NCBI GenBank assembly: GCA_051530055.1
Contig: CM121341.1
Span: 12,834,001-12,898,000, forward strand
DNA: 64,000 nt
Direction of reading: 5' to 3'
Source: Neoechinorhynchus agilis
Lineage: Eukaryota > Acanthocephala
Part shown: piece after piece, positions 44,075 through 54,872 of the stretch
Layout of the letters: every line of letters begins with the position of its first letter
Numbering within the stretch: the stretch's first letter is position 1
The notes under the pieces: generated by a model
What the model was told of the DNA's origin: nothing
What the model saw: the letters and a program-made list of their open reading frames with translations, nothing else
Database searches by the model: none
Translations under genes and position numbers: made by a program

Positions 44075-44430
44075 TCTCATTGTTTCACCTACGAAGGTCA
44101 TCTCGCAGTTGTTGCAATGGATGCGGTATACCACATCAGATCTCGTGTTTTGCTGAGGTTTTCTTTTAAAGATGCCCGCAATAGTCGACGAACGGGGCAT
44201 TTTGAATTTCCAAGTCTGTCCTGCGTATCAGATTAGAAGATTGCGGTGAACGTTTTTAGGTTGTCGGACATATAAAAGTTTTTTAACATCTTTTGATGAA
44301 GGCGCTAAAGAAGATATAGTTTAATATATCCTTTATGCAATGAAGTAGATTACGAACAGAGGAGAAACTGTTGCTAGGGAAAGGAAGAAGTGGCTGACTT
44401 TGAAAAATCCCTGTATATTCCGAAATTTGG
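44075..44430 (-). mobile_element. PLE-related dispersed repeat, copy 2 (empty-site paralogue)
   Basis: This is the inverted match of parts of 26600-27495. The minus strand contains a frame reading 'VVYRIHCNNCEMTFVGET', characteristic of the start of the Penelope GIY-YIG domain. The unoccupied 'gaagtagattac' site near 44345 shows the state before the MITE insertion at 26693-26916. Confidence 0.6.
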
Positions 44431-44689
44431 AATCATCGCATAAGATTATTTCTTTATTGTCCGAGGATTTAACCTCCGATTGGATATTAAAGCGACTAAA
44501 GCAATCAGGACACTATTAAAGAACTTTCGCATTTAATAGGTTTAACATCCAAACAAAAAACCCAGCGCCTTCATTGGGTCCAAAAACGGTCGATTGTTCT
44601 TAATGTTTTTATATAGCAGCGAAATTAAAAGTAATTTTTTAGTGTTGAAAGCGTATTTAAGATCGCATGATGATGAACTTACGGATTTT

Positions 44690-44960
44690 AAATTTTTGCT
44701 GTTAAGCAGTACAATGGGACGAATCCCACCTTCCTTTTTCGCGAGGGCACACAAAGATGCGCCGAAAAAATAGCTCAATTGTTTTCGGAATCAACTCTCT
44801 CCCTACAAATTGGTCGACTAAGCGTGCCAATGCATCTTCAAGGGACTGAGCAGTGTCATCTACTGAAAAGGAAGTCATATCCTTTAGGTGTTGGGGCAGC
44901 AGCCCGTCAAGCCCGTGAGCTGATCCGGTGGCTTTACCCGGCAACTGAGTGTCTTCGGGT
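44690..44960 (-). pseudogene. RLE LINE RT-region fragment on minus
   Basis: The minus strand reads 'GSAHGLDGLLPQHLKDM' and 'LARLVDQF', matching 60480-60600 and 42090-42230. It is broken soon after; no other part of the element accompanies it. Confidence 0.65.
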
Positions 44961-45616
44961 CAAGGCAGGCTTTAAGATTCGGTCACCTCGGTTAAGTCTG
45001 ATGTGGTTGATTTAATTTTAAGCACGGAAACTACGACGAAATACAATCAAAATTTAAATCGATACATAATCATTGTAACCTGGCTAAATAACACTCATCA
45101 CGCACATTAATAAACATCGCCTTTTTTGTAAAAAAACAGTGATTATTGTTGTGCAATAACATTTCAAGTATCCGTCCATCACTGTAGAATTCTTCCGTGT
45201 CGAGTTTTAGTTTCTTCCGTGTTTCCTTCGCGAGAATCAATTTGTACTACCCTGACTTGTGGTGAGCAAAATTACGCGGTTAAAAATCATTTTATTCTTC
45301 GCGAAATATTCCGAGGGGGGGAAATTTCGCCTTATCAATTTGTTATTTTACCTTTTTTGGATGATTGATAAGGCGAGATTTCCTCTTTTAAAGTAACCGG
45401 ATGATTATCTTCACTACACAAGTCAAAAATTTGTAAATCGGATGTATTTTCTCTCGATATTTATATGTGCGCGCTTGACACGAAAGAACATGGCGTGACA
45501 TTCGGAACAAATTTCTAAAGGAATCACTTTTCTGGTTCTTTTTCAAAAGAAACATTTTTTGTGTGTACTTTTAGAGGATATGGCGGTTTTTAGTTATGCG
45601 TTTGTCAAAGCTTTAG
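44961..45616. other. Intergenic region upstream of the RS zinc-finger gene
   Basis: It contains a 20-bp inverted repeat ('ggaaatttcgccttatcaat' at 45320-45339, complement at 45363-45382). The end reads 'gctttag' directly before the ATG at 45617, a possible splice acceptor. No other feature is seen. Confidence 0.45.
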
Positions 45617-47941
45617 ATGCGTGAATCGAGTGTGAATCGGCGTTCGTCTGTGATGCCGATGGACGCAGTGGACTTGTTTGTCCGCGACGGAGACGCATCC
45701 CGTCGTGCAACTCCTCTTCCGTCATCGTCCAGATCGCGGCAGCATTTCCATCAACAACAGTCGTATCGTTATCCGAATGGCAACAATAACCAACATCGCC
45801 GGTTTCCGTTTCGCTACGACAATCGCAATAATCGCCCTCTCCATCCGCCCATAAGATTTGGCCGGGCCCCTCCATTCTATCACAATGATCGTCAACTCAT
45901 ATACCCTCGAGTGACGTATCATTGTATTTTATGCAACATGTCCTGTACAAGTGAAGATGTCTTTGAGTCTCATGTGATCGGACAGAAGCATTTAAAGAAA
46001 CTTAAAAGGAAACGAGAACTCCAACAACAAGGAGTCATCGAAAAAGTACATCAATCTGAACTCTATTGTAAGCTTTGTAATGTCGAACTCACCAATCATG
46101 ATCATATGGCAATGCATATGAACGGCCGTAAACACAAACAAAACGCCAGGAAAGCCGGTGAACAAGTGAACGTTGAACTGGACTGCGATCTGGATGCGTT
46201 TGCTATTCCGGACGATAAGAAGAAAGATATTCCGCCTATGCCTGCCGGTCAAACTCAGGTTTTCGATCGGTATTGCAAACATTGCGATAAATTCCTGTCG
46301 GGGAAGTCCCAAGTCCTTTTGCATATTAAGAGTCATAAACATCGTATGAAGGTAGGTGAAGAAATCCCGGCTAAAAAGAAAAAGGATAAGCGACTCGACG
46401 AGCTCGCCGCTGCCCGAAAAACGGCACTCGATGCTGCCAAAAGAAATATGAGACAACGAAGACCGCAACCGAGTTATCCTAATCCAATGATCGCTCCACT
46501 ACTTAAGGCATTTACGCCCTTCACTGCAACGGACATCTTTGGAGCAAGTGGTGGACAAGACTCGGACGTTGGTTTCGGTGCGTTCGGCCCAGATGAAACT
46601 GCTGAACCAATGCAATTCCCGCCGTTTGAGGCTTTTTGTGGAGATATTCATCGGGCTTTTGGTCTTATTGATGAAGACGGTGAATATGACTTTGGTGCTA
46701 CCGCTTATATGACCGAAAACGTTTCCAATTTGCCCCTTGTTCACATCCCGCAAGAACAACCTAAGGGGCTCGACTCGGTAAAACCGTTGTTCGAGATTCC
46801 TGAAGAAGAGGCGGACGAAGAAGAGTGTGATGTGAAAGACGAAAGCGAACCTGATACCGGAGAAGAAGTGGAGAATGAGGAAAAAGAAGCAAACGAGAAT
46901 TCGTATCAACAAAATGTTCAAGAGGTAGCAAAGGAAATGCAAACGGAAAATAGGAAAAGACCGGCAGTTGAACCGATGGAATCGTCTATCAAACGAAGAC
47001 AATCGTCGCCTCCTCATTTGCGTACGAAAAAATCTCCCATCGAACAGTCAAAACGGGCTAATCGTCGATCACCATCTTCAAGACACAGACGAAGCTCCCC
47101 AGAAGTCCTTCGTCGTCGAACCCCAGAAGTTCGTCGTCGATCGCCTGATTTGAGCACTCGCTCTTCTGAAGTCCGTCGTCGATCTCCAGAAGTTCGTCGT
47201 CGATCGCCTGACTTGAACACTCGCTCTTCTGAAATCCGTCGTCGATCTCCAGAAGTTCACCGTCGATCGCCTGACTTGAACACTCGCTCTTCTGAAGTTC
47301 ACCGTCGATCGCCCGACTTGAACACTCGCTCTTCTGAAGTCCGTCGTCGATCTCCAGAGGTCCGTCGTCGTTCTCCTGACTTGAATCACCATTCGCCAGG
47401 TCGGCGCTCTCCTCGACCACGACGTTTTTCGCCTTCCTTGTCATCGAGGAAGCATCGATCGCCACCAAGTTCATCTGACCACAAACCACAAAGATTCCAT
47501 AAAAGTCCATCTCCTCCCCGTCACTCTAAACACGAAACTCGTGATATTCTCGATGAGCCTCCACTTCTCAGGCAGTATCGATTGCAGAAGCAGAAAGAGG
47601 TTGAACAAAAAAAGAAGAGTCCGCCTCCAAAAGTGGATGATCCGCCGCTTCTGGCCAAATATAGGCCTGAGAAAGGAAAAACGGAAAAGGAAGATCGCCG
47701 TCGTAGTCGGTCTCACTCAAGTGAGGACCGTATTACTCGAAATCTTAAGGTTCTTGCTGCTTCTGGGAGCAGCGATATACGTCCACCGCTGCGATTAACA
47801 AATGTTGTTGACCGAGAAGATAGCACTAAATCGCCAAGAAGTCGCCATAAGAAAGATGTGCGTCGGGATGATCGCCGCGGTCATCGTGACCACGATAGAC
47901 GACGAGATGATCGATCCTCTGATCGTTCAAGGCGTCGATAA
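45617..47941 (+). CDS. RS-domain protein with three dsRNA-type (U1/JAZ) C2H2 zinc fingers
   Basis: This 774-residue intronless frame is likely a nuclear RNA-binding or splicing-related protein. Three zinc fingers of the matrin/U1C/JAZ class follow the Cys-x2-Cys ... His-x5-His spacing: C103/C106/H119/H125 ('YHCILCNMSC', 'HVIGQKH'), C151/C154/H167/H173 ('YCKLCNVEL', 'HMNGRKH') and C220/C223/H236/H242 ('YCKHCDKFL', 'HIKSHKH'). This class binds dsRNA or RNA-DNA hybrids. The N-terminus is Gln/Asn/Arg-rich, the middle (about 395-440) strongly acidic, and about 475-640 is an RS domain built from repeated RRRSPE/RRRSPDLN-type units. A further Arg/Asp-rich tail ends in alternating Arg-Asp-Ser. I cannot assign an orthologue. 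The ATG follows 'gctttag' directly; a later Met at residue 13 is an alternative. Confidence 0.85.
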   Translation: MRESSVNRRSSVMPMDAVDLFVRDGDASRRATPLPSSSRSRQHFHQQQSYRYPNGNNNQHRRFPFRYDNRNNRPLHPPIRFGRAPPFYHNDRQLIYPRVTYHCILCNMSCTSEDVFESHVIGQKHLKKLKRKRELQQQGVIEKVHQSELYCKLCNVELTNHDHMAMHMNGRKHKQNARKAGEQVNVELDCDLDAFAIPDDKKKDIPPMPAGQTQVFDRYCKHCDKFLSGKSQVLLHIKSHKHRMKVGEEIPAKKKKDKRLDELAAARKTALDAAKRNMRQRRPQPSYPNPMIAPLLKAFTPFTATDIFGASGGQDSDVGFGAFGPDETAEPMQFPPFEAFCGDIHRAFGLIDEDGEYDFGATAYMTENVSNLPLVHIPQEQPKGLDSVKPLFEIPEEEADEEECDVKDESEPDTGEEVENEEKEANENSYQQNVQEVAKEMQTENRKRPAVEPMESSIKRRQSSPPHLRTKKSPIEQSKRANRRSPSSRHRRSSPEVLRRRTPEVRRRSPDLSTRSSEVRRRSPEVRRRSPDLNTRSSEIRRRSPEVHRRSPDLNTRSSEVHRRSPDLNTRSSEVRRRSPEVRRRSPDLNHHSPGRRSPRPRRFSPSLSSRKHRSPPSSSDHKPQRFHKSPSPPRHSKHETRDILDEPPLLRQYRLQKQKEVEQKKKSPPPKVDDPPLLAKYRPEKGKTEKEDRRRSRSHSSEDRITRNLKVLAASGSSDIRPPLRLTNVVDREDSTKSPRSRHKKDVRRDDRRGHRDHDRRRDDRSSDRSRRR
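47065..47400 (+). repeat. Internal coding repeats of the RS domain
   Basis: Units of roughly 60-100 bp ('gaagtccgtcgtcgatctcc' and 'gcctgacttgaacactcgct') repeat four to five times in frame. They encode RRRSPE and RRRSPDLNTRSSE. Such arrays expand and contract by slippage, and they also keep the antisense strand open. Confidence 0.8.
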
Positions 47942-48290
47942 AAACAAAAGCTTAATAAAGCCATCTCACATTTACGTGGATAGGTGGGAGGGAATGTAGG
48001 TGCAGATGCGAGATTGCTTTTATATGGGGGATGGGAGAATGGTGGGTGGGGGGTGTAAATTGCGTTTTTTAAAGCGACATTCTTCATTTAGGCATCCATA
48101 GGTGTTAAAGTTATTGTAGCTTTAAAATGTAATACAGGTGCCTAATTGTGATTATAGAAAATTTGTAGTTTTTCTTCTAATCCATCTTGACGATCGCCGT
48201 TTTTTTCTCAAAAATATCGCAAATCGCACGCGCACACAAACCCCCCATTCCCTGGTCACCATTTGATTCTATACTCTGAATCCGTTTCAG
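47942..48290. other. 3'UTR of the RS gene and leader of the dsRBD gene
   Basis: A T/G-rich tract (48000-48060) lies in the probable 3'UTR. The interval ends 'tgaatccgtttcag' immediately before the next ATG, a textbook 3' splice site. Confidence 0.5.
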
Positions 48291-49415
48291 ATGACGACTT
48301 CGTTTCTCTCAAGTGACCATACGACTACTCATCCTGTAACATATCTCGCTGAACTCGGAACGCTATTTTCCACCATACCGACCTACGTCGTGACAGATTC
48401 TCATCCCCGACAATGCCCCATTTACACTGTCCGAGCGCAATTTTGCGGACTCGAGAAATCAGCATCTAGCTCTAACAAAAAACAAGCCAAATTTCTTGCT
48501 GCCAACGCATTATTGATATCGTTGTCAGTGGATCAAAGTCCATTGTTGGCATCATTAAGAAATGCACAATTCTCCGGTGACTTAATGGCCAAAGTGAAAT
48601 TAAAGCTAAACCAGTATGCTGAATTGGCGACTGCTTTTTCTGACATGAATCACGTTTCTATCCAAAATCCTATTGAGGAACTATATTTGCTAATGAGGAT
48701 GGCTAATAAGGACGTTAAACGGAAACGGAGTTTCGATGTGTATAACGACGAAACATCGTGCTAAAATAGTGTTCGATATTCAATTGAGGATCTGTTTGAG
48801 CGATCGCATGATTGGCGGTGTTGTCTTCGATACGAATGTCGTTTGTCAATTGGACAAGAAGGTGTCTATACCGTAAGTGCACTGGGAAATTCAAAGAAAA
48901 TGAGTAAACGAAATGCAGCAATGAAAGCGATTGACTCTATTCGTAATGTGAACAATGATCTACGGTCAGATGAACGACTTCGTGCTTATATGGAATCATT
49001 GAACCTCGCAGAATATGACTCTATAAGAGATACATGCGATTCAAGCTCGACAATAAAATCGCAGAAATCGAGCACCGGTGATCTTTTATGTGCCCTTAAA
49101 TGTCACTCGTGGCTCCAGTTGAAAAATCTAGATCCAACGAACTTTGACACTTATCGCTCATGCACACTGGACGCTCCGAATTGGAAGGCTCTGATGGAAT
49201 CAATACTTGCTGAAATCAGCATTGATTTTCGCATAAACGAGGCTTTATGTGACGAAGAAGACTGTGGGATTTTCTTATGTCTAGACTCAAAACCGCAAAT
49301 GACCTTTTACGGATTCGGGAAAAGTTATGATGCTGCATGTGACAATGCCGCTTTTGAATGTCTTTATCTTCTTAACTACGCAGGATTCGGTATTGAGGAT
49401 GCAGGTTTTTCATAG
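48291..49415 (+). CDS. Three-dsRBD protein of the TRBP/PACT/Loquacious type
   Basis: Probably a partner of Dicer or another RNA-silencing enzyme, binding dsRNA in the cytoplasm. dsRBD1 is at residues 14-80 ('HPVTYLAELG', 'PIYTVRA', then 'SSNKKQAKFLAANALL'). dsRBD2 spans an in-frame TAA at 48762: 'NPIEELYLLM' before it and 'LRYECRLSIGQEGVYTVSAL', 'SKKMSKRNAAMKAI' after it. The stop is best explained by an intron, GT at 48714 to AG at 48799-48800 (87 nt), which keeps frame and restores normal dsRBD spacing. dsRBD3 (C-terminal, 'GIFLCLDSKPQMTFYGFGKS' and 'AACDNAAFECLYLL') lacks the Lys-rich KKxAK helix start, as in the protein-interaction dsRBD of TRBP/PACT. The spliced product is about 345 residues (human TRBP 366). 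The ATG directly follows 'tttcag'. Confidence 0.82.
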
Positions 49416-49596
49416 AATACCGATTCCGCGTGTGTAGAGAAATGGGATCGAAAACAAACATAGGAAGTGTAAAAGTTAAGACCTTCTCAGAAGACGCATA
49501 ATTCGTATAAATTATGGGTGAAACTGTTAGGTTTTACGTTTCGCATAAGCAGATATTTTAAGACTCTTTTTCGTGTATTTTTGATTAATTTCACTA
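49416..49596. other. Intergenic region after the dsRBD gene
   Basis: This is probable 3'UTR; nothing else is recognised. Confidence 0.4.
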
Positions 49597-49790
49597 AGGC
49601 CTATGAAGGAAAGGAAGGAGAAAACTCACTGTGGAGTCCTGCCTCCTCGGGAGGTATCTGAGGATCTGGAGGGAAGTACGAAAACTCTTTACCGCGTATG
49701 GTTTTAGAGTTGAAGTGATTTCATGTCCTTCCCTTGCCCGGATCGTTGGGCAGCGTGCCAGATAGGAAAATAAGCAGAGAAAGGGATTTT
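49597..49790 (+). repeat. tRNA-derived SINE body (head missing)
   Basis: 'cctatgaaggaaaggaagga', 'ctgcctcctcgggaggtatc' and 'gatttcatgtccttccc' match the SINE at 4842-5095. A head-like piece ('attctgtagttgtgtcgaag') occurs separately at about 49890, matching 21150-21170. Confidence 0.65.
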
Positions 49791-50089
49791 CTAGAATACT
49801 TAAATAATATAACCGGCTAGCCAGAAGACAAGAGAATTCTACATTTATCCCGAGGTAGAAAACTGGCTGAATTTGTTGTGCATTCTGTAGTTGTGTCGAA
49901 GTGGTCTATTTGATTTCCTTTCCTTTGCTAACAATGCTCGAGAAGGGGGCTGAGGCCTTGGAAATTCGCAATGAAGATTTCAATAATAAAGCTCGAGTGT
50001 GTAACAATTTGCCATTAAGAGGACTTAAGGAAATGCACAATTAAAAAAAGGTAAAATGATAAAATTTAAAGTTTTTACCGGCAAACCGG

Positions 50090-50447
50090 TTTTGTTTTTG
50101 TCATCATTAAATTTTTAGTTTGCCCCTTCTTGTCCGGCTTATTTTTAGGCATAAAGCCAAACCAATTACATCAGAGAAGTGATACAACCGCATAGTCTCT
50201 AATGTCGGTTAAGAGTTTGTACATTCCTCCGGATCCTCAGATACCTCTACCGCTGAAGGGAGGAAACTCACTGATAAGTCCCGCCTCCTGGAGGTATCTG
50301 AGGATCCGGATGAATGTACCAACTCTTAACCGTGCATTAGAGACTATGTGGTTATATCACTTCTCTGATGTAATTGGTTTGGGTTTATGCCTAAAAATAA
50401 GCTGGACAAGAAGGAACAAACTAAAAATTTAATGATAACGACAAAAT
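50090..50447. repeat. Large palindrome with SINE body at its centre
   Basis: The arms 50090-50247 and 50291-50447 are reverse complements at roughly 90% identity, with a 43-bp loop. The inner 40 bp of each arm ('gaggtatctgaggatccgga') and the loop belong to the SINE family; the outer 110 bp is different sequence. Transcription would give a hairpin of about 155 bp. Confidence 0.9.
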
Positions 50448-50546
50448 TGATTTTAGTGTTTGACGAAGTAAGGAAATAAGTTTCATCCATCTAAAATTAA
50501 AAAAAGAAAGTAAAATTACAGAATTGATTTTAGTGCTTGTTTTTAT

Positions 50547-50788
50547 GTGGCGGTGAACATTTAAAAGAATTTATTAATTCCATTATGCTTGGGAGGCACA
50601 ATCGTGTACGTGAAAAGGCTTAATTGTCGTTCGACCTAACAAAAACGGGATTTTTTATGTGAAAGATTTATGAAAGTCGCAACATCAATAAAAAAGAAGG
50701 AACCTTTTTCGATGAGATAATAGAAAAAATCCCCCATCCCAACCTCCGCAAACGAATGGAATAAATTCTTTAAATTTTTCACCGCCAC
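50547..50788. mobile_element. MITE with 'gtggcggtgaa' termini, member 1
   Basis: 28-bp terminal inverted repeats ('gtggcggtgaacatttaaaa' and its counterpart ending 'aatttttcaccgccac') enclose 190 bp with no coding content. The same termini occur at 52571-52677 and, as a single end, at 54929-54965. Confidence 0.75.
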
Positions 50789-50834
50789 CTGAAAAACGAG
50801 CATTTATTGTTTGTTTGGTATTTATAGAATCAAA

Positions 50835-52231
50835 ATGAGCGTAAAACGACGCGTTCAAAACCATATTGCTCGTCCAAAACAAAAGCACGTCGTTATCTTC
50901 GAAACAATCGGCACTATAAAAGGCGTTGTTGAATCATCGTAAGTTTTTACTTGTTCGCTAGTAGCGCTTTTTCTCTCAAGAACCCGACGTCATTTCTTAT
51001 CTATATTTTCTTTCGTTCCTGTGGCGCTCTTTACCGTTTCCCATTTAATCTTCTTACAAAAAGCTTCGATATGCAGATGGAACCAGTGCATCACGAGGAC
51101 GGCTATTTCGTTTCCGGTCATAAGGAACGAGTGTTTACCCACAGTTTCCGAGGAGGTCTACAGCAACCGCCATTTTACGGTAGACGACGGAGTGTTGGTC
51201 CGGTCTATGGATGGCGTACGATGGACGATTACAGGAACACTAGGACGAATCAAGTAGCTTACTACGGAGGGCCGCGACAAACCAGTTTAAGCGGCTTTCA
51301 ATTCCAACAACCGAGAAACCGTCGAGTGACCACCGATCAACGAAGTCGTGTCTTTAGTCAAGGAAGCGATTTAAGAAATCAACAGTTTCTGGAAGCTCGA
51401 CCGCGTAGACGACGCCGATTGCGTCAACAACGTGGACCTCCTCCTACTCATCAAGCAAGGAGGAGAAAGCAGTCTATTGGGAGTCAGACGAATCCAGTTC
51501 CACCAACGCCACAACGCCCACAGCAACAACAACGTCGCTTCATTTGTCAACATTGCCGTGCCGCGTTCAATAGCGCCAAAGCCATTACTTTACATCTAAA
51601 AGATCATCAAGAAGGTGAGAAAAAGGAAGGAAGTTCAATGACCTACGTCACCAACGAGGTCAATCTTCACAAATGTCCATTCTGCCCGTTCGCGTTTATG
51701 AGCGGAGGTGAGTTAAATCGGCATAAAGCACGATGCCGTGCTAGTCAACAGTTTTCATTTGACCTTAAATTGATCCATCCTGGCAATGAAAACTATTTGG
51801 TTTCTTGTCCTTTGTGTCGCAGCGTAACCAATTTAGCCCATGGACTCAAACGTCACATGGAACTCGCCCATCCTTTGGCTAGAGTCTCAGTATCGTACGA
51901 ATGCGGTATTTGTCATAAAATCTTCGATGGGAAATCAGCGTCAAGTGTGATGGACGAAGAATCGAACTCTGAAACGGAACTGGCTTTAGATGCGGTCATT
52001 GCTCACATGGCTGTTGATCACACTGAACAACAAATTGAAGAACTTAAAAAAGAACGATCTATTCAGTTTATTGATGAACAGTTGAAGACCTATGAACGCG
52101 TTAGAGAGGCTAGAAGAAGTAGACGAAGAAGCGGTGGACGTCAAAATGAAGTAGTTACGAACGTTCTTGAAGATTTGCTCAATTCTGTTCAGACGAACGA
52201 GCAAAACGTAGAGGTTGCTCGTAAAGAATGA
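50835..52231 (+). CDS. C2H2 zinc-finger protein
   Basis: This appears to be a nucleic-acid-binding protein of unknown target. I infer two exons: 50835-50938 (34 complete codons, basic N-terminus) and 51064-52231. The intron has GTAAGT at 50939 and AG at 51062-51063, and joining restores frame exactly to the Met at 51071. If that exon is not used, translation starts at 51071 (386 residues instead of 423). A Gln/Arg/Pro-rich region (about 51290-51540) precedes four zinc fingers: 'FICQHCRAAF...HLKDH', 'HKCPFCPFAF...HKARC' (CCHC), 'VSCPLCRSV...HMELAH' and 'YECGICHKIF...HMAVDH', the last with an unusually long, acidic loop. A basic, coiled-coil-like tail ('KKERSIQFIDEQLKTYE') follows. No paralogue or orthologue is recognised. 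The 5' end is 46 bp from a MITE. Confidence 0.75.
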
Positions 52232-52462
52232 AGCGACCTCTTTTGTGGGGTGTATGGCAGCCATATTTAACCGTTGTTTTGATCTCCAAACGCGGATTAT
52301 ATCTAGTCCGCCCTTAACTCCATACACCGAGAGAGAAAATTGACAATATCCTCTATTCCCAATATCACCGTGCGCGATATTCAAATCTGTGTTTTTTTTA
52401 TTCGAACGCAGAAATAAAACGAACTCGCGATCCCGGTTTTGGTTGGTTATGATGGTCAATAT

Positions 52463-52504
52463 CATAGCGTACTAAAATTTCTGCAAACGTTTAGTACACT
52501 ATGA
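52463..52504. repeat. Short hairpin downstream of the zinc-finger gene
   Basis: 'catagcgtactaaaa' and 'tttagtacactatg' face each other over about 12 bp. It may be a small palindromic element end; it shows no U-run terminator. Confidence 0.45.
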
Positions 52505-52570
52505 TCGTATCAAGGCTCACTATTCAAATCGGTGAAAATATTGAATTTAGCGATTGATTCTGATGTTTTT

Positions 52571-52677
52571 GTGGCGGTGAAAAATTAATAGAATTTATTG
52601 AGTCCAATTGCACGCCTCTTGATCAAGGTTATTCAAAAGTGGAATCAATAAATTTGTTTTAATTTTTCAGCGCCATA
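52571..52677. mobile_element. MITE with 'gtggcggtgaa' termini, member 2 (compact)
   Basis: The inverted ends 'gtggcggtgaaaaattaata' and 'ttaatttttcagcgccat' enclose about 40 bp. It is shorter than member 1 but has the same ends. Confidence 0.7.
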
Positions 52678-52800
52678 AACAAGCAGTACATTCTTTTCTT
52701 GTAGCTTTTTTCCAAGTCTCGATGCATCCTCATTCGGCGAAATATTTCTAAATTCAATATCACCAAGAAAAGATTTTCTCTGTTCAATTGTTCTCTTATT

Positions 52801-54872
52801 TTGCATCAGTCATTTAATCGAGTAAAATTGTTCTTTAAAAATATTCACCACCGACGGACACCGATGTCTGCACCACAGATCGCTCGGAACCTGGATGCTA
52901 GACCACAATATGAAGACGGAAACTTGCCCGCCCAAAACGAACCAAGTGAAGATAACAACGTCAATGTGATTGTTTCAACTTCGTCAGCCAAGGGTACCAC
53001 ACGACCGAGCTTCTCAATAGGATTCTGTGATGTTTGTGATAATATTTTCTCCCTGACGAAAGCAGGAGTTCTTAGGGTCCATGGACCCCGTAATTCACGC
53101 TGCGGCGGTTCCGGTTCACCCCCTAAGTCCATTGATGGCTTGCGCCAGAATCCTATCACCAGTGCAAAATGAAATTCCATTTGTAGGAATATTGCGCGAG
53201 TTCTGCTAAGGAACGTTCTGAAAAGAATTCCAAGGGGCTCGCGATATCAAGCCGCAAAAATTCTCATCTTTATTGACAGACTGCATCGAGACTAAGTCAG
53301 AGTTGTCTTGGATGCGTCTCCCACTCTGGTGTTGTTTCTGAGGGATCTCTGACCACAAAAATAATAGAGCGAATACGTTCTTTTGACGAAAATTTTACTC
53401 AATGCCCTTCGAAAGCATTCGAGTTACGTAAGGATTGTGCCCAGCTTTAACGCCTGGTACCTGGACGATGCCACGCTCGGAGGTAACCTCTGTTGCACCG
53501 CGCGATTTAGAGACACTCGTGAAGGAGACGACGAAAATTTTTAATTGAATCGAATGCTGCGAAATGCGAGATTTTAGTGATAAAAGTGGAAGATGACGCG
53601 TCCAGGCAAACTATCGTGAAAGATTTTCAGAACCTGGCCCCCTGGATAGAATTGATCACTCAAGACCAGTTGAGTCTTCTAGGAAGTTGCATTTTTGGTT
53701 CTAATGTTGAAGCAGAGATTGCTAATCTTCAAACGCAACTTTCGGTGCTGTGCGAACGAGTATCAAGAAAACCCTCTTCATTCCATAATTGCTATCCTTT
53801 TTTAGACATAACTATAAGCTGGCAAAATTAAACGAGACGTGAAAGCCTCTCGAGAAAATTTTAAATACTCAACTGAAGGACGAGTGTTGGCATCAAGCGT
53901 CCTTGCTTGTTTCGTCCGGCGGTTTGGGCATCCGCAAAGCAGCTGATATTTCTATGCCAGCTTATTTGGGATCGCATGAAACAAGCCGTAAAGTAGTTAA
54001 ATCCGTTCTTGGCGAGAATTCCACTTTGGATGAAGATTTCGTGGAGGCGCTTAATCTTTGGTGTGGAAATTCAGGCAGCGAGCAAGTATCCGTCAATGGT
54101 TGCAGACAATCAGTTTGGGACTTAGCCTTGGTAGCGATAATTCATAACTCTTTAATTTCAGATTCTTGTGACCAAGTGAACCGAACTCCATTGGCAGCAA
54201 CCTCTACAAGAGAATCGAGTGTATGTCTCAACGCTATCCCAGTCGCTTCTGTGGTTACCCGTCTCTCAGGCGAGACAGTAAAGATTGCAGTGTTCCCGAG
54301 ACTTGGGGTACCGATGTGTACATCCCATCGCTGCCGTTGTGGAGCGACCGTGGAACCATCGGGACGCTATGGTCTCGTTTGTCAGTAATTTGGCGGGAGG
54401 TACTCACGGCTCGCCGAAGTAACCGCAATTCTTAGCCGTGCCCTGAATACTGTGAATGCGCCCAACATCTTAGAGCCGAGCAATCTTTGCCGACACGATG
54501 GCCGCCGTATACCGGACGGTGTCACAGTATTCCCGTAGCGAAAAGGCAAATGACTTCTAATGGGACACCACGTCCTTAGACACGCTTGCAGGCAACAGCA
54601 ACATAAAATTTGCAACTATTAAACCAGGGAGAGCAGCTTTCGCCACTGATGAACGCAAGAAGATCAAATACAGGGACTTGAGTCGAAATCATTATATCGT
54701 TCCCTTTGGCGTCGAAACGCGCAGGTCGTTTTGGCGCAGGACCTGGTCAAGCAATTATCTAAGAGATTGAGACTAATCACTGGCCATCCGAGATCAGGAG
54801 AATTCCTCCTACAAAGCATAAGCCTTGCTGTTGCCACACTATTACACCAGGACGGCAGTTGAGTGATCCAGA
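52801..54872 (+). pseudogene. RLE-type LINE with the RT region deleted
   Basis: The N-terminal CCHC-like finger ('GFCDVCDNIFSLTKAGVLRV' then 'HGPRNSRC') lies at 53022-53105, followed in the same frame after a TGA (53170) by 'RNVLKRIPRG'. The central RT is largely missing: sequence jumps from about 53440 to the 'FNAWYLDDATLGG'-region remnant (53450-53480). The post-RT region (53560-53830), an open frame 53903-54388 ('SSGGLGIRKAADISMPAYLG' to 'CRCGAT' and 'GRYGLVC'), then a frameshifted nuclease ('RIPDGVTVFP') and C-terminal extension follow, ending near 54872 with 'agtgatccagagcggtggt'. Confidence 0.8.

Noticed and set aside
47058-47510. 150-codon minus-strand frame opposite the RS domain
   Set aside because: It is antisense to RS repeats, whose CGT/CGA/TCT codons leave the reverse frame open; composition is repetitive and shadow-like.
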